The translations under genes were made by a program, and so were the position numbers. A stretch of DNA of 64,000 nucleotides from Streptomyces erythrochromogenes (GTDB lineage: Bacteria; Actinomycetota; Actinomycetes; Streptomycetales; Streptomycetaceae), in contig NZ_CP108036.1 of NCBI RefSeq assembly GCF_036170895.1, positions 1,054,001-1,118,000 of the forward strand. The letters run 5' to 3'. Positions 18,336-28,288 of this stretch are shown here, one piece after another. The first letter of the stretch is position 1, and every line of letters begins with the position of its first letter. The notes beneath the pieces were generated by a model. It did no database searches and was not told the DNA's origin. It saw only the letters and a list, made by a program, of their open reading frames with translations.

Positions 18336-20381
18336 GTGCGTCAGCGTGGTGCGCTAGGGGATGTGCTGGAGGCTGCGCGCGACCGGGCGTTCGTCGGCCG
18401 GAACATGGAGCTGGCGTTGTTCCGGTCCGCATTGGCGGGCGAAACCGGAGCCTGCCCCGTTCACTTCCTGCACGGGCCCGGGGGAATCGGCAAGTCGACC
18501 CTCGTGCGACGGCTGGCTCGAGAGGGACTCCGGGCAGGGCGCGCCGTGATCGAGGTGGACGGCCGGACGGTCGCTCCCACGCCTCAGGGATTCACTGCGG
18601 CTGTCGGGGACATCCCCGCGGAGCCCGGAGTGGTGCTCCTGGTCGATACCTTCGAACGCTGCCAGGGTCTGGAGGGCTGGCTGCGCAACGAATTCCTCCT
18701 CGGCCTCCCCCTGGGCAGCGTGGTGGTGCTCGCCGGGCGCCGCGCGCCGGACGCCCGCTGGACCTCGGATCCCGGGTGGTCGCAACTGTTGCGCGTGACG
18801 TCCCTGCGGAACCTGCCCCCCGACGATGCCGCCCGGTTGCTGCACGCACGCGGCCTGCCGGCGGGGGCTCATCAGGCCGTGCTGTCCTTCACCGGCGGCA
18901 ACCCCCTGGCCCTCTCGCTGGCGGCGGCCGTGGCCGTCAGGGAAGAGGGCGGAGTCAAGTCCGGTTGGAAGCCCAGTCAGGATGTCATCGCCACCTTGCT
19001 GTCCAAGCTGCTCGGTGACATTCCCACCCCGGCGCACCGCAGGGCCCTGGAAATCTGTGCGCACTCCTACGTCACGTCGGAATCACTGCTCCGAGCCCTC
19101 GTAGGCGCACAGGCGCCCGAGTTGTTCGCCTGGTTGCGCCAGCAGCCCTTCATCGAAGCGACAGACGCGGGCCTCTTCCCGCACGACGTGGTGCGTGAGG
19201 CGCTCGAAGCCGATCTGCGCTGGCGGGACCCCGACGGCTTCGCCGACATGCACAGAGCCGTTCACCAGTACCTCGTCGAGCGGGTACGCACGGTTTCCGA
19301 TGCGCAGTTGCTCCAGGCCACCAGCCCCCTCATCTATCTCTACCGCAAGGAAGCCTCGGCCAACTTCCACAAGTGGCGTGACGGGGACCACGTCAAGGAC
19401 GAGCCGTACGCGGAGGAGGACCGCGAACGTGTGCTGGAGCTGGCCGAAACCGCGGAAGGCGGGGAGTCCGCGGACATCTGCCGGTTCTGGCTCGACCATC
19501 AGCCCGAGGCGTTCCGCGTCTACCGCTCCACTCAGACGGGTGAGATCGTCGCGTTCTTCGCGTGGCTGCGCCTGCGAGAGCCGCTGGGCGCCGACATCGA
19601 CCCGATCGTCGACGCGGCCTGGGCACACGCCCGGTCGGCCGCACCGCTCAGGCCCGGCGAGTACATCGCTCTGGCCCGATTCCACGTCCACCCACCGGTG
19701 TACCAACGCACCTCGCCACCCATGGATCTGATGCACTGGCGCGGACTGGGCGAGATCTTCCGGGCCGACCGGCAGGCCTGGACGTTCGTCGTCAAGCGCG
19801 ACGACGGACACTGGGACGCGTACATGCACCACTTCGCGATGCCGTCCGTCGGCCGCCGACCCCGCGTCGGTCCGCACCCCTACGTCCTGTTCGGCCACGA
19901 CTGGCGGGCGCAGCCCGTAGGGCCCTGGCTGGAGGAGAGGTCGAACACGATCCTGGCCCACAAGCTCAGGCGCGGCGCATCGTCCTCGTCCGGGGAACAC
20001 GCGGAACTTGTGGTGCTGTCCAGGCCGGAGTTCGACACTGCAGTGCGCGACGCCCTCCGTGCGATCCGGCGCCCGGACGCGCTCGCCCGCAACCCCCTCA
20101 ACCACAGCCGAGTGGTGACCCAGAGCGCAACGGCTCTGCGCACGCTGCTCATCAACGGCATCGATGCCCTTCGGGAAGGGCGCTCGGGCGACAAGCACCA
20201 CCGTGCCCTCACCACGACGTACATCGCGGGCGCCCTGACCCAAGAGGCCGCAGCAGAGCGTCTCGGACTGCCGTTCAGCACCTACCGCAGGCACCTCACC
20301 AGCGGAATCGAGCGTCTCATCGATCTGCTGTGGCGAAGCGAACTCAACGGAACCGCGGTCACCGGAGGAGACCCGACGTGA
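18336..20381 (+). CDS. STAND-like ATPase regulator with C-terminal HTH (paralogue 1)
   Basis: A 681-residue protein. Residues ~15-200 form an AAA/STAND-type ATPase (AFVGRNMELALF, P-loop LHGPGGIGKSTLVRRLA, Walker B VVLLVDTFERCQ, sensor VVVLAGRRAP). A helical winged region follows (LEICAHSYVTSESLLRAL). The middle part (EAFRVYRSTQTGEIVAFFAW, PGEYIALARFHVHPP) looks like a GNAT-type fold. The last ~50 residues are an HTH (TQEAAAERLGLPFSTYRRHL). GTG at 18336 is preferred for its RBS GAAGGGGA. Close paralogue at 22597-24651 on the other strand. Probably a signal-responsive regulator; ligand unknown. Confidence 0.7.
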   Translation: MRQRGALGDVLEAARDRAFVGRNMELALFRSALAGETGACPVHFLHGPGGIGKSTLVRRLAREGLRAGRAVIEVDGRTVAPTPQGFTAAVGDIPAEPGVVLLVDTFERCQGLEGWLRNEFLLGLPLGSVVVLAGRRAPDARWTSDPGWSQLLRVTSLRNLPPDDAARLLHARGLPAGAHQAVLSFTGGNPLALSLAAAVAVREEGGVKSGWKPSQDVIATLLSKLLGDIPTPAHRRALEICAHSYVTSESLLRALVGAQAPELFAWLRQQPFIEATDAGLFPHDVVREALEADLRWRDPDGFADMHRAVHQYLVERVRTVSDAQLLQATSPLIYLYRKEASANFHKWRDGDHVKDEPYAEEDRERVLELAETAEGGESADICRFWLDHQPEAFRVYRSTQTGEIVAFFAWLRLREPLGADIDPIVDAAWAHARSAAPLRPGEYIALARFHVHPPVYQRTSPPMDLMHWRGLGEIFRADRQAWTFVVKRDDGHWDAYMHHFAMPSVGRRPRVGPHPYVLFGHDWRAQPVGPWLEERSNTILAHKLRRGASSSSGEHAELVVLSRPEFDTAVRDALRAIRRPDALARNPLNHSRVVTQSATALRTLLINGIDALREGRSGDKHHRALTTTYIAGALTQEAAAERLGLPFSTYRRHLTSGIERLIDLLWRSELNGTAVTGGDPT

Positions 20382-20424
20382 CTCCCACGGCCCGAGCCCG
20401 GTGACACCGCCGGACACAACGGCG

Positions 20425-20994
20425 TCAGGGGTGGGTGATGCCCTTTGCACGGAGGGTGTCGCGCAGAGCCCGCAGGGCGTAGTAGCTACGTGATTTGACG
20501 GTCCCCGGGGGCACGCCGAGGGCTTGGGCGGCTTGGGCGACGCTGTAGCCGCGGTAGTAGACGAGAACGATGACTTCGCGATGGGGAGGTGTGAGCCGGC
20601 CGAGCGCGTCGAGGACGACCTGGGTGGTGAGGATCGCATCGATGGCATCGTCGACAGGGAGGTTGACGTCGTCGGCGGGTGGGGATTCGGGCGGCCTGAC
20701 GGCACGGGCGCGGTGGTGGTCGATGGCGAGGTTACGGACGACGGTGAACAGCCACGGACGGATGGAGACGGGGTCGGTGGTGGTGGTGAAGTTCCTCCAG
20801 GCGCGGGCAGTGGCCTCTTGGAGAAAGTCTTCGGCCTTGTGCCAGTCGCCGTTGAGGAGGCGGGCCGCGTAGCGCAGAAGGGGGGTGGCGTGATGGTGGT
20901 AAACGGCGTGTACGAAGTCCTCGCAGGGGTCGGACTGCGGGAAGGTGGCAGTGGCGCCGGGTATCGGTGTTCCGGCTTCCGAAGTCCGCCTCAT
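20425..20994 (-). CDS. ECF-type RNA polymerase sigma factor
   Basis: A 189-residue sigma-70 family protein. Region 2 reads LLRYAARLLNGDWHKAEDFLQE and WRNFTTTTDPVSIRPWLFTVVRN; region 4 reads LGRLTPPHREVIVLVYYRGYSV, then the HTH QALGVPPGTVKSRSYYALRA. It converges on paralogue 1 of the STAND-like ATPases (43-bp gap). No zinc-finger anti-sigma gene is adjacent. It is followed upstream by an FAD oxidoreductase in the same orientation, 125 bp away. Confidence 0.9.
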   Translation of the reverse strand: MRRTSEAGTPIPGATATFPQSDPCEDFVHAVYHHHATPLLRYAARLLNGDWHKAEDFLQEATARAWRNFTTTTDPVSIRPWLFTVVRNLAIDHHRARAVRPPESPPADDVNLPVDDAIDAILTTQVVLDALGRLTPPHREVIVLVYYRGYSVAQAAQALGVPPGTVKSRSYYALRALRDTLRAKGITHP

Positions 20995-21119
20995 GTACTG
21001 ACACCCTTTGCTTGATCAATGGACCGGTTGCGTGACATGGCGCATTCCTGTGTCGGGCCGGGGTACGTCGGAATTCGGACCGGCGCACCAGTGCTGCGGC
21101 TCGCCGGTGTCGTCCGCAC

Positions 21120-22412
21120 CTACGTGGCGCTGCGGCGGGCGAGGGCCTCGACCAACTGCGCACGAGACGGGCCAGTCCGGATGGAGGATTCCGCGTCGGC
21201 CGAAATCAGTGAGAACCTGGCCTGCAGGTCCCGGGCCAGCGTCACCGGGGTGACCGGGGTGGCGTCCTGCCGGGCGATCTCCTCGTCCGGGGCCGCGGTA
21301 GGGGGAGAGGGAGTCCCCGAAGCGCCTCCGTTTCGCGCCTCGAGCCGTTCCTCCCAGTCGGTGATCCGGTGGTGGAGCGGTGACAGCAGGTCCTGCGTGA
21401 GACGGTCGAAGCGCACCACGGTGTCCTCGACACCGACCTGACGCAAGGCGTCCCTCAGCAGGACGGTGTGCAGCAGTCCCATGGACGGCCCCAGACCGAG
21501 CAAGGGATTGACCGCCGCCCACGCATTGCCGACGCTCACCGTTCCGGTTGCCACCGGTCGCCCGCCAAGAACGAACCGCCGGTAGCTGCTCTCCACCCGC
21601 GGTGTGACCCATACACCGGGCGAGGGCTTCCCGGTGAGGGGAGGCAGCAGCGGCTCGTAGAGCCTTGCCGCCCGGCTCCACGCGGACGGTCCGGCGAGCG
21701 GGTAGAGCTGGAGGTCCTCGTCGCTGATGCCCAGGGTCATCGAGCAGGTCCCCCGGCCCGCCGACACCGACGTCACAGTGACGCCGTCGAAGTGGCGCAG
21801 GGACCATCTTGCTGGGCCGGGGCACGTCTCGGGTGAGTCGAAGCGCCGCGTGTAGAGGCGCATACCGCTGTCCTGTCGCTCCTCCAGAGGCCGGGGAGCG
21901 CCGATCTCGCTCAGTTGTCTGACCATGTTCGAGCCTCGGCCTGCCGCATCGACGATCAGATCGGCGAGCACGGCCTCACCTTCGTCCGTCAGGACGCCCT
22001 GGATGTGCGGCCTGCCGGGCAGACGCTCCTTGCCCGTCAGGAGCGAGGCGATACCGACTCCGCGGTCGACCCTGATGCCGTCGGTCCGGGACATCTCCTC
22101 CTTCAGCACCCCCGCGATGAGCGTGCGGTCCACGACGGGGTTCGGCTCACCATGGCCAACGGCACTCGTGAGTACCAGGGTTCGCGCCACATCGGGCAGC
22201 TCGGCGGACATCAGGCGTATGGCTTCTGCCAGCAGTACGAGAGGTCGCTCGCCTGCCGCCCCCAGCCCGTCGCCGAGACCCCGGAGATCCGGCTCCGGCG
22301 TCAAGGGTAGGACGGGACGTGGATCGAGAACCGTCACTCGATGTCCCTCTGCCGCGAGCAGCAGGGCGACCACTGCGCCCACAGGACCCGCACCGCACAC
22401 CACAACATGCAT
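21120..22412 (-). CDS. FAD-dependent oxidoreductase/monooxygenase (second copy)
   Basis: A 430-residue flavoprotein with VVVCGAGPVGAVVALLLAAEGH at the N-terminus, ADLIVDAAGRGSNMVRQLSE in the middle and VGNAWAAVNPLLGLGPSMG at the FAD-phosphate site, where the usual GD pair is replaced by GN. It is related to the enzyme at 11918-13372. ATG at 22412 is chosen over an in-frame ATG 30-36 bp upstream because AGAAGGG precedes it at good spacing. It lies between the sigma factor and the second STAND-like ATPase, all on the minus strand. Substrate unknown. Confidence 0.75.
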   Translation of the reverse strand: MHVVVCGAGPVGAVVALLLAAEGHRVTVLDPRPVLPLTPEPDLRGLGDGLGAAGERPLVLLAEAIRLMSAELPDVARTLVLTSAVGHGEPNPVVDRTLIAGVLKEEMSRTDGIRVDRGVGIASLLTGKERLPGRPHIQGVLTDEGEAVLADLIVDAAGRGSNMVRQLSEIGAPRPLEERQDSGMRLYTRRFDSPETCPGPARWSLRHFDGVTVTSVSAGRGTCSMTLGISDEDLQLYPLAGPSAWSRAARLYEPLLPPLTGKPSPGVWVTPRVESSYRRFVLGGRPVATGTVSVGNAWAAVNPLLGLGPSMGLLHTVLLRDALRQVGVEDTVVRFDRLTQDLLSPLHHRITDWEERLEARNGGASGTPSPPTAAPDEEIARQDATPVTPVTLARDLQARFSLISADAESSIRTGPSRAQLVEALARRSAT

Positions 22413-22596
22413 CCCACAGCCCTTCTCCGTACTCGAGGGCATGAGCATGTCGGCATCCGCTGCTCACTTCACAGACCGGTTTTCTGCTCACCTCGCCTCT
22501 CGGCACGTCAGACAGGACCGGCGAGCGGGATCACCGGCGTCCCGCCACCGCAGTACAGCGGGCACCGGGTATCGCAGTCATCTCCACGCCGGCCGG

Positions 22597-24651
22597 TCAG
22601 GCGGGCCAACCCTCTTTGCCGGTGCTCGCCAGGTCGGTGCCCTGGAGCTCGTGATGCCACAGGAGGTCGCTCATCCTGTCGATGCCCGAGGTGAGGTGGC
22701 GCCGATAGGTACTGAAAGGCAGTCCGAGACGCTCCGCGGCCGCCTCCTGCGTGGGGGCTCCTCTGAAATAGGTGGCGGCCACCGCCCGATGACGCTTCTC
22801 ACCACTGCGCTCGTCCAACAGGGCCTCGGCGGCGGCGGCAAGAACCTCGGACAGACTGAGTCGGCCATCGACGACCAGTCTGCTGCGGTTGAGTGGATTG
22901 CCGGCGAGCACGGCCGGTTTGCGCAACGTGCGCAGCGCTTCCCGGACCGCAGCGTCGAACTCGGGCCGTGACAGCACCACCAGCCCGCCACGCGCGGACG
23001 AGGGCGAAGGGGGCATGGGCGCGCCCGACAGCATCGCTGCGCTCTTCTCCTGCAACCAGGCGTCGGCCGGTTGCGCGCGCCAGTCGTGGCCGAACAGTGC
23101 GTAGCGGTGGTCGCCGACCGCGGGCCGTTCGTCGGCGGGCAGTAGGTTGAGGTCCCGTAGATAGTCGTTCCAGGACCCGTTGTCCCGCATCACCGCGTAC
23201 GACCAGGTGAGCCCGTCGGCACGGATGTACTCCGATGTGGCGCGCCACTGCATGAAAGTCATGGGAGCGGAAGGGAGTTGGTACTCGTCGGGGTACACCG
23301 AGAAGCGGGCCAGAGCCATGTGCTCGCCCGGCCTGAGCGGCCCGTTCGCCCGCGCGTGCCGCCAGGCCGCGGCGACCACCGGATCGATGTCCAGGCCTTC
23401 CGGCTCTTCGATGCGCAGCCAGGCGGAGAATGCGAGGACCTCACCGGTCTGGGTCGACCGGTACACGCGGAACGCCTCGGGCCGACGGTCCAGCCAGAAG
23501 GCGGCCAGTGCCGCGGATTCCTCGCCCTCGGCCCTGACCGCCAGCTCCAGGACGCGGTCGCGATGGTCCGGGCGGTACGGCTGGTCCTGGAACAGGCCGG
23601 CGTCGCGCCAGTCGTTGAACTCCGACATGTGGCCGTCACCGCGGTAGAGGTAGGTCAGTGCTCCGGTGGCCTGGAGCACCCGGGACTCCGGTACGGCGCG
23701 GACCTGGGAGAGGAAGTAACGGCGCATCTGTCCGTGCATCGCGGCGAACCCGTCCGGGTCGCGCCACCGCAGGTCCGCCTCCAGTGACTCCCGGACGGCG
23801 TCGTGCGGGAAGAGCCCGGCGGCCGAGGTCTCGATGTACGGCTGGACGCGCAGCCAGGAGAACAGCTCCGGCGCGTGGTCGCCCATGAGAGCGCGGAGCA
23901 GGGACTCGGACGTGACGTAGGCGTGGGCGCAGATCTCGAGCGCCTGGCGGTGCAGAGAGCTCGGCGTGTCGCCGATCAGTAGCGGCAGGAGCAGGGCGAC
24001 GGCGTCCTGGTCGGGGCGCCAACCGGAGGTGGAGGCCTCGTCCTTGACTGCGAGGGCGGCCGCCAGCGCGAGCGCGAGCGGGTTGCCGCCGGTGAACGAC
24101 AGCAGTGTCGTGTGGACGCGGGACGACACGCCGCGCGTGGTGAGGAAGGCGGTGGCGTCCGAGGGCGCGAGGTTCCGCAGGGAAGAGACCTGGAGCAGGC
24201 CGATCCACCCCGGATCGGCTGTCCAGCGAGGGTCGAGGGCATTGCGTCCCGCCACCACGACGAGCGCGCCGGCGGGCAGTCGCGGCAGGAAGCGTTCCCA
24301 CAGCCAGCCCTCGAGTCCCTGGCACTTCTCGAAGGTGTCCACGAGCAGTACCACTCCCGGGGTCCTCACCTCCGGACCAGCCGCCGCGGCGAAGCCCTCC
24401 GGCGTCGGATCGACGGTCCGGCCGTCCACCTCGACGACCGTCCGGCCCGCCCGGCGAGCCTCCCTGGCGAAACGGCGCAGCAGCATCGACTTGCCGATAC
24501 CGCCCGGCCCGTGGAGGTAGTGGATCGGACAGGCGCGCGCGTCGCCCGCCAACGCAGCCTTGAACAGGGAGAGTTCTGCCTGGCGCCCGACGAAGGCGCG
24601 ATCCCGGCCGACGGTCAGGCTGTCGTCGATGACGCCTTCGTTCCCGCTCAT
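22597..24651 (-). CDS. STAND-like ATPase regulator with C-terminal HTH (paralogue 2)
   Basis: A 684-residue paralogue of the 18336-20381 protein with the same order: AFVGRQAELSLF, P-loop LHGPGGIGKSMLLRRFA, VVLLVDTFEKCQGLEGWLW, FTGGNPLALALAAALAV, LEICAHAYVTSESLLRALMG, GNAT-like middle (EAFRVYRSTQTGEVLAFSAW), C-terminal HTH TQEAAAERLGLPFSTYRRHL. The two copies are divergent enough to be an old duplication. The frame is open further upstream but becomes R/P/A-rich, so ATG at 24651 is used. Situated upstream of the FAD enzyme and sigma gene on the same strand. Confidence 0.7.
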   Translation of the reverse strand: MSGNEGVIDDSLTVGRDRAFVGRQAELSLFKAALAGDARACPIHYLHGPGGIGKSMLLRRFAREARRAGRTVVEVDGRTVDPTPEGFAAAAGPEVRTPGVVLLVDTFEKCQGLEGWLWERFLPRLPAGALVVVAGRNALDPRWTADPGWIGLLQVSSLRNLAPSDATAFLTTRGVSSRVHTTLLSFTGGNPLALALAAALAVKDEASTSGWRPDQDAVALLLPLLIGDTPSSLHRQALEICAHAYVTSESLLRALMGDHAPELFSWLRVQPYIETSAAGLFPHDAVRESLEADLRWRDPDGFAAMHGQMRRYFLSQVRAVPESRVLQATGALTYLYRGDGHMSEFNDWRDAGLFQDQPYRPDHRDRVLELAVRAEGEESAALAAFWLDRRPEAFRVYRSTQTGEVLAFSAWLRIEEPEGLDIDPVVAAAWRHARANGPLRPGEHMALARFSVYPDEYQLPSAPMTFMQWRATSEYIRADGLTWSYAVMRDNGSWNDYLRDLNLLPADERPAVGDHRYALFGHDWRAQPADAWLQEKSAAMLSGAPMPPSPSSARGGLVVLSRPEFDAAVREALRTLRKPAVLAGNPLNRSRLVVDGRLSLSEVLAAAAEALLDERSGEKRHRAVAATYFRGAPTQEAAAERLGLPFSTYRRHLTSGIDRMSDLLWHHELQGTDLASTGKEGWPA

Positions 24652-24765
24652 CGATTCAATGGCCCTCTCTCCCGAGTGTGAATTCCGACCAGGGCGCGAA
24701 GTGCCCCTCATCGCACCGGACCTGGCTCCGGGACGACGCGGCCAACGGTACGGGGCGGCGGCGGC

Positions 24766-24804
24766 CCTCGGCGCCGCCCCCCGTGCGGGAGGGCGGCGCC
24801 GAGG
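24766..24804 (-). terminator. 14-bp hairpin terminator after the hydrolase at 24825
   Basis: CCTCGGCGCCGCCC (24766-24779) pairs with 24791-24804 across an 11-base loop. It lies 20 bp past the stop of the minus-strand hydrolase and before the next minus-strand gene. Confidence 0.7.
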
Positions 24805-24824
24805 CATTCACCGATCTGCTGGCG

Positions 24825-25751
<927 letters not shown>

Positions 25752-26612
25752 TTAGCGGGAAGTCGAGGCGGCTGCCTGCTGGATGATGCGGGTGACGGCG
25801 TCGGGGCGCGATACGGGGACGGCGTGGGAAGCCTTGACCTCGACGGTGTGCGCGTTCGCGCGTTCGGACATGAACCGCTGTGCGACGGGCGGGATGTTGA
25901 GGTCCTCGGTGGCGATCAGCGACCAGGAGGGGATGGTCTTCCAGGCTGCCCTCGTGGCCTTCTCATCGAGTGCCGCAGCGGCGATGGGGCGCTGCGTCGT
26001 GGCCATCAGGGCGGCCTGGCCACGCGGGACGTCGGTGGCGAACTGTCGACGGAACGTCTCCGGCTTGATGGAGATGTCGTTGCCGGTCACACCGCCAGGG
26101 AGGTTGTAGGGCACGGCTTCGACGGCATCACCGAGAGTACTGCCGGGAAACTTGTTCGACAGGCCGAGAGAGCTTTCGCCGGTGTCGGGGAGGAAGGCGG
26201 CTATGTAGACGAGCGCCTTGACCTTGTCCTCGTGGCCGACGGCGGCGTTGCTGATCACCGTGCCGCCGTAGGAGTGGCCGACCAGGACGAGCGGGCCGTC
26301 GATGCTGTTCATGACGCTGCGCAGGTAGGCGGCGTCATGTTCGGGTCCGCGCAGGGGATTGGCTGCGGCGACCACGGGGAAGCCGGATTTCTTCAGCCGT
26401 TCGGCGACGCTGTTCCAGCTGGAGGAGTCGGCGAACGCGCCGTGCTCGAGCACGATCGTCGGCTTCGGCCTCGGCGTGGGGACGGCGGAGTTCGTACCCG
26501 ACGCACCGGCGGTACCGGCTATCGAGAAGGCGAGGGAGGCTCCGGCGACGCCGACTGCGGTCAGGTGGCCGAAGCGCTTGAGAGGGGATCCGGAGGGGGG
26601 CTGGTGGGGCAC
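25752..26612 (-). CDS. secreted alpha/beta hydrolase (salicylate esterase/EstC-like family)
   Basis: A 286-residue exported hydrolase. Signal peptide HLTAVGVAGASLAFSIAG then TAGASG. Mature enzyme has TIVLEHGAFADSSSWN, nucleophile VLVGHSYGGTVISNA, and a likely catalytic His in KASHAVPVSRPD. GTG start at 26612 is used because AAAGGAAC lies upstream; the longer frame gives an arginine-rich tail. It is upstream of the chloroperoxidase-like gene on the same strand, 93 bp apart, possibly co-transcribed. Confidence 0.85.
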   Translation of the reverse strand: MPHQPPSGSPLKRFGHLTAVGVAGASLAFSIAGTAGASGTNSAVPTPRPKPTIVLEHGAFADSSSWNSVAERLKKSGFPVVAAANPLRGPEHDAAYLRSVMNSIDGPLVLVGHSYGGTVISNAAVGHEDKVKALVYIAAFLPDTGESSLGLSNKFPGSTLGDAVEAVPYNLPGGVTGNDISIKPETFRRQFATDVPRGQAALMATTQRPIAAAALDEKATRAAWKTIPSWSLIATEDLNIPPVAQRFMSERANAHTVEVKASHAVPVSRPDAVTRIIQQAAASTSR

Positions 26613-26743
26613 GTCTGCGTTCCTTTGCCGGAGGGATGGGGACCGGGGTGCGCGTAGCACCGGTGGCATCGCTTGCTACGCGGAAAGCCGGTTCTTGGTT
26701 CAAACCCCCGGAATGAAAACCGGACCGGCATGTTTCCCGGACC

Positions 26744-28288
26744 TCAGGCCGTGCGCAGTTCGCCGGCGCGTGTGCTCATGCGCAGGAAAAGCAGGGAGAC
26801 GAGGGTGATGCCCATGGTCGCCGTGATCGCTGTTCCGGCGAGCATCAGCACCTGGTCCCAGGGCGTGTTCACGATGACGGGGACCTTCTCCGCGCTGACC
26901 AGGACGCTGTGTGCCTGGGAGTAGGCCTGGTCCTCGCAAGCGCCGATGCCGTCTCCCGGCAGCGGTGAGCAGCGCCAGGTCTGCATGTCCACGGTGTCGC
27001 TCGCGTCGGGGACCGCGAAGCGGGGCAGCAGAACGCCTGCCAGTACTGCGAGGCTCACGGCTGGGGCGACGGGAGCCAGTGTCTGCCAGCCGATCGCGCG
27101 GGCCAGGATGTGTCGGGGCGTTCCGGTGGCGATCAGGGAGGCGAGTGCGCGCCGTTGGGCGAGGACCGTGTCGGCCAGCGCCACGAGGAGTCCGGCGGCA
27201 GCGATGACCAGAGCCACCAGGGCGGCGTATCCGACGAGTTCGTAGGCCCGTTCGTACAGGCCCGTGCCGGCGGGTTCGTACGGCTCGCCGACCAGTGCGG
27301 CGAAGCGGCGGGTGTTCTCCTGCTGTGCGGAGACGGATGCCACCGTCAGGGCGGCGAGGCCGGCTGCGGCCGAGCCGATGACCAGCGCGACGAGCATGGC
27401 GGAGAAGGTACGGCTGCCCGACCAGGGATCGGCCGTCATGCGGCGGCCTGCGAGAAGTCCGGCGGGCTTGCGTGCGTACCGTTGAAGGGTCCGGCCGATG
27501 GTGTACGTGATCCAGCCCGTGCCCGTGACGACGCCGATGCCGACGGCGAGCACGCCGATGACGACCAGCCCCCCGGTCACGAGCAACGGTAGGTCGTCGG
27601 CCCGCGGGTTGCGGGTGAAGTACGCGTGCACGGGCTCGACCAGTGCGCAGGCGCCGAGCCCCGTCGCGATGAGCACGCCGGGCGTGACGCGCGGCTTGCT
27701 GCGCCGGGTCCTGCGGACGACACCCAGTGGGGTGAGAGCGGCCCTGCGCAGGGTGAGTACGGTCAGCGCGGCGACGACCAGGGGGACCCCCGAAGCGATG
27801 CCGGCCATGGCGGCCGCATGGGGCAGCACGTCCGTGGGCAGGGGGCGACGGCCCTGCGCGTCGGGGGCGTCGAGCAGGGCGCGGCCGAGGAGGAACACCG
27901 CGAATCCCGCCGCCGCCCCGGGGACGGACGCGAGTCCCGTCTCCACGGCCACGATGCGGACGATCTGGCGTGGTGTCGCGCCGGCCATCCGGATCGCGGC
28001 CAGCCGGTGCTCGCGCGCGGGCGCGCCGAGCCGACTGCACTGCGCGACCAGGGCGAGGGCCGGTACGGTCAGCAGTACCATCGCGAGGGCGACCCCCGGA
28101 CGCAGCCCGCTCTCGTTGAGCAGGTCGTTGGTGTAGCGCACCGCCAGGGCGGGAGGTACCGCGATCACTGCGGCGGCGCAGAGCAGCGTTACCGTGCCGA
28201 GGGCCGAACTGAGGGCGGTCAAGGCGATGCGCACGTGATCCGAGCGGCTTCCCGCCACCGACAGGCGCAGTGTGGTCAGCAGGTTCAC
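26744..28288 (-). CDS. FtsX-type ABC transporter permease
   Basis: A 514-residue membrane protein with eight or so predicted helices in two FtsX-like halves (e.g. ALSSALGTVTLLCAAAVIAV, LPLLVTGGLVVIGVLAVGIG, ELVGYAALVALVIAAAGLLV, LMLAGTAITATMGITLVSLL). The RMAGATPRQIVRIVAVE block is typical of MacB/FtsX coupling helices. GTG start overlaps the ATPase stop by 4 bp, so translation is coupled. Partner of the ATPase 28285-29004 in an exporter or lipoprotein/peptide-stress pump. Confidence 0.9.
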   Translation of the reverse strand: MNLLTTLRLSVAGSRSDHVRIALTALSSALGTVTLLCAAAVIAVPPALAVRYTNDLLNESGLRPGVALAMVLLTVPALALVAQCSRLGAPAREHRLAAIRMAGATPRQIVRIVAVETGLASVPGAAAGFAVFLLGRALLDAPDAQGRRPLPTDVLPHAAAMAGIASGVPLVVAALTVLTLRRAALTPLGVVRRTRRSKPRVTPGVLIATGLGACALVEPVHAYFTRNPRADDLPLLVTGGLVVIGVLAVGIGVVTGTGWITYTIGRTLQRYARKPAGLLAGRRMTADPWSGSRTFSAMLVALVIGSAAAGLAALTVASVSAQQENTRRFAALVGEPYEPAGTGLYERAYELVGYAALVALVIAAAGLLVALADTVLAQRRALASLIATGTPRHILARAIGWQTLAPVAPAVSLAVLAGVLLPRFAVPDASDTVDMQTWRCSPLPGDGIGACEDQAYSQAHSVLVSAEKVPVIVNTPWDQVLMLAGTAITATMGITLVSLLFLRMSTRAGELRTA

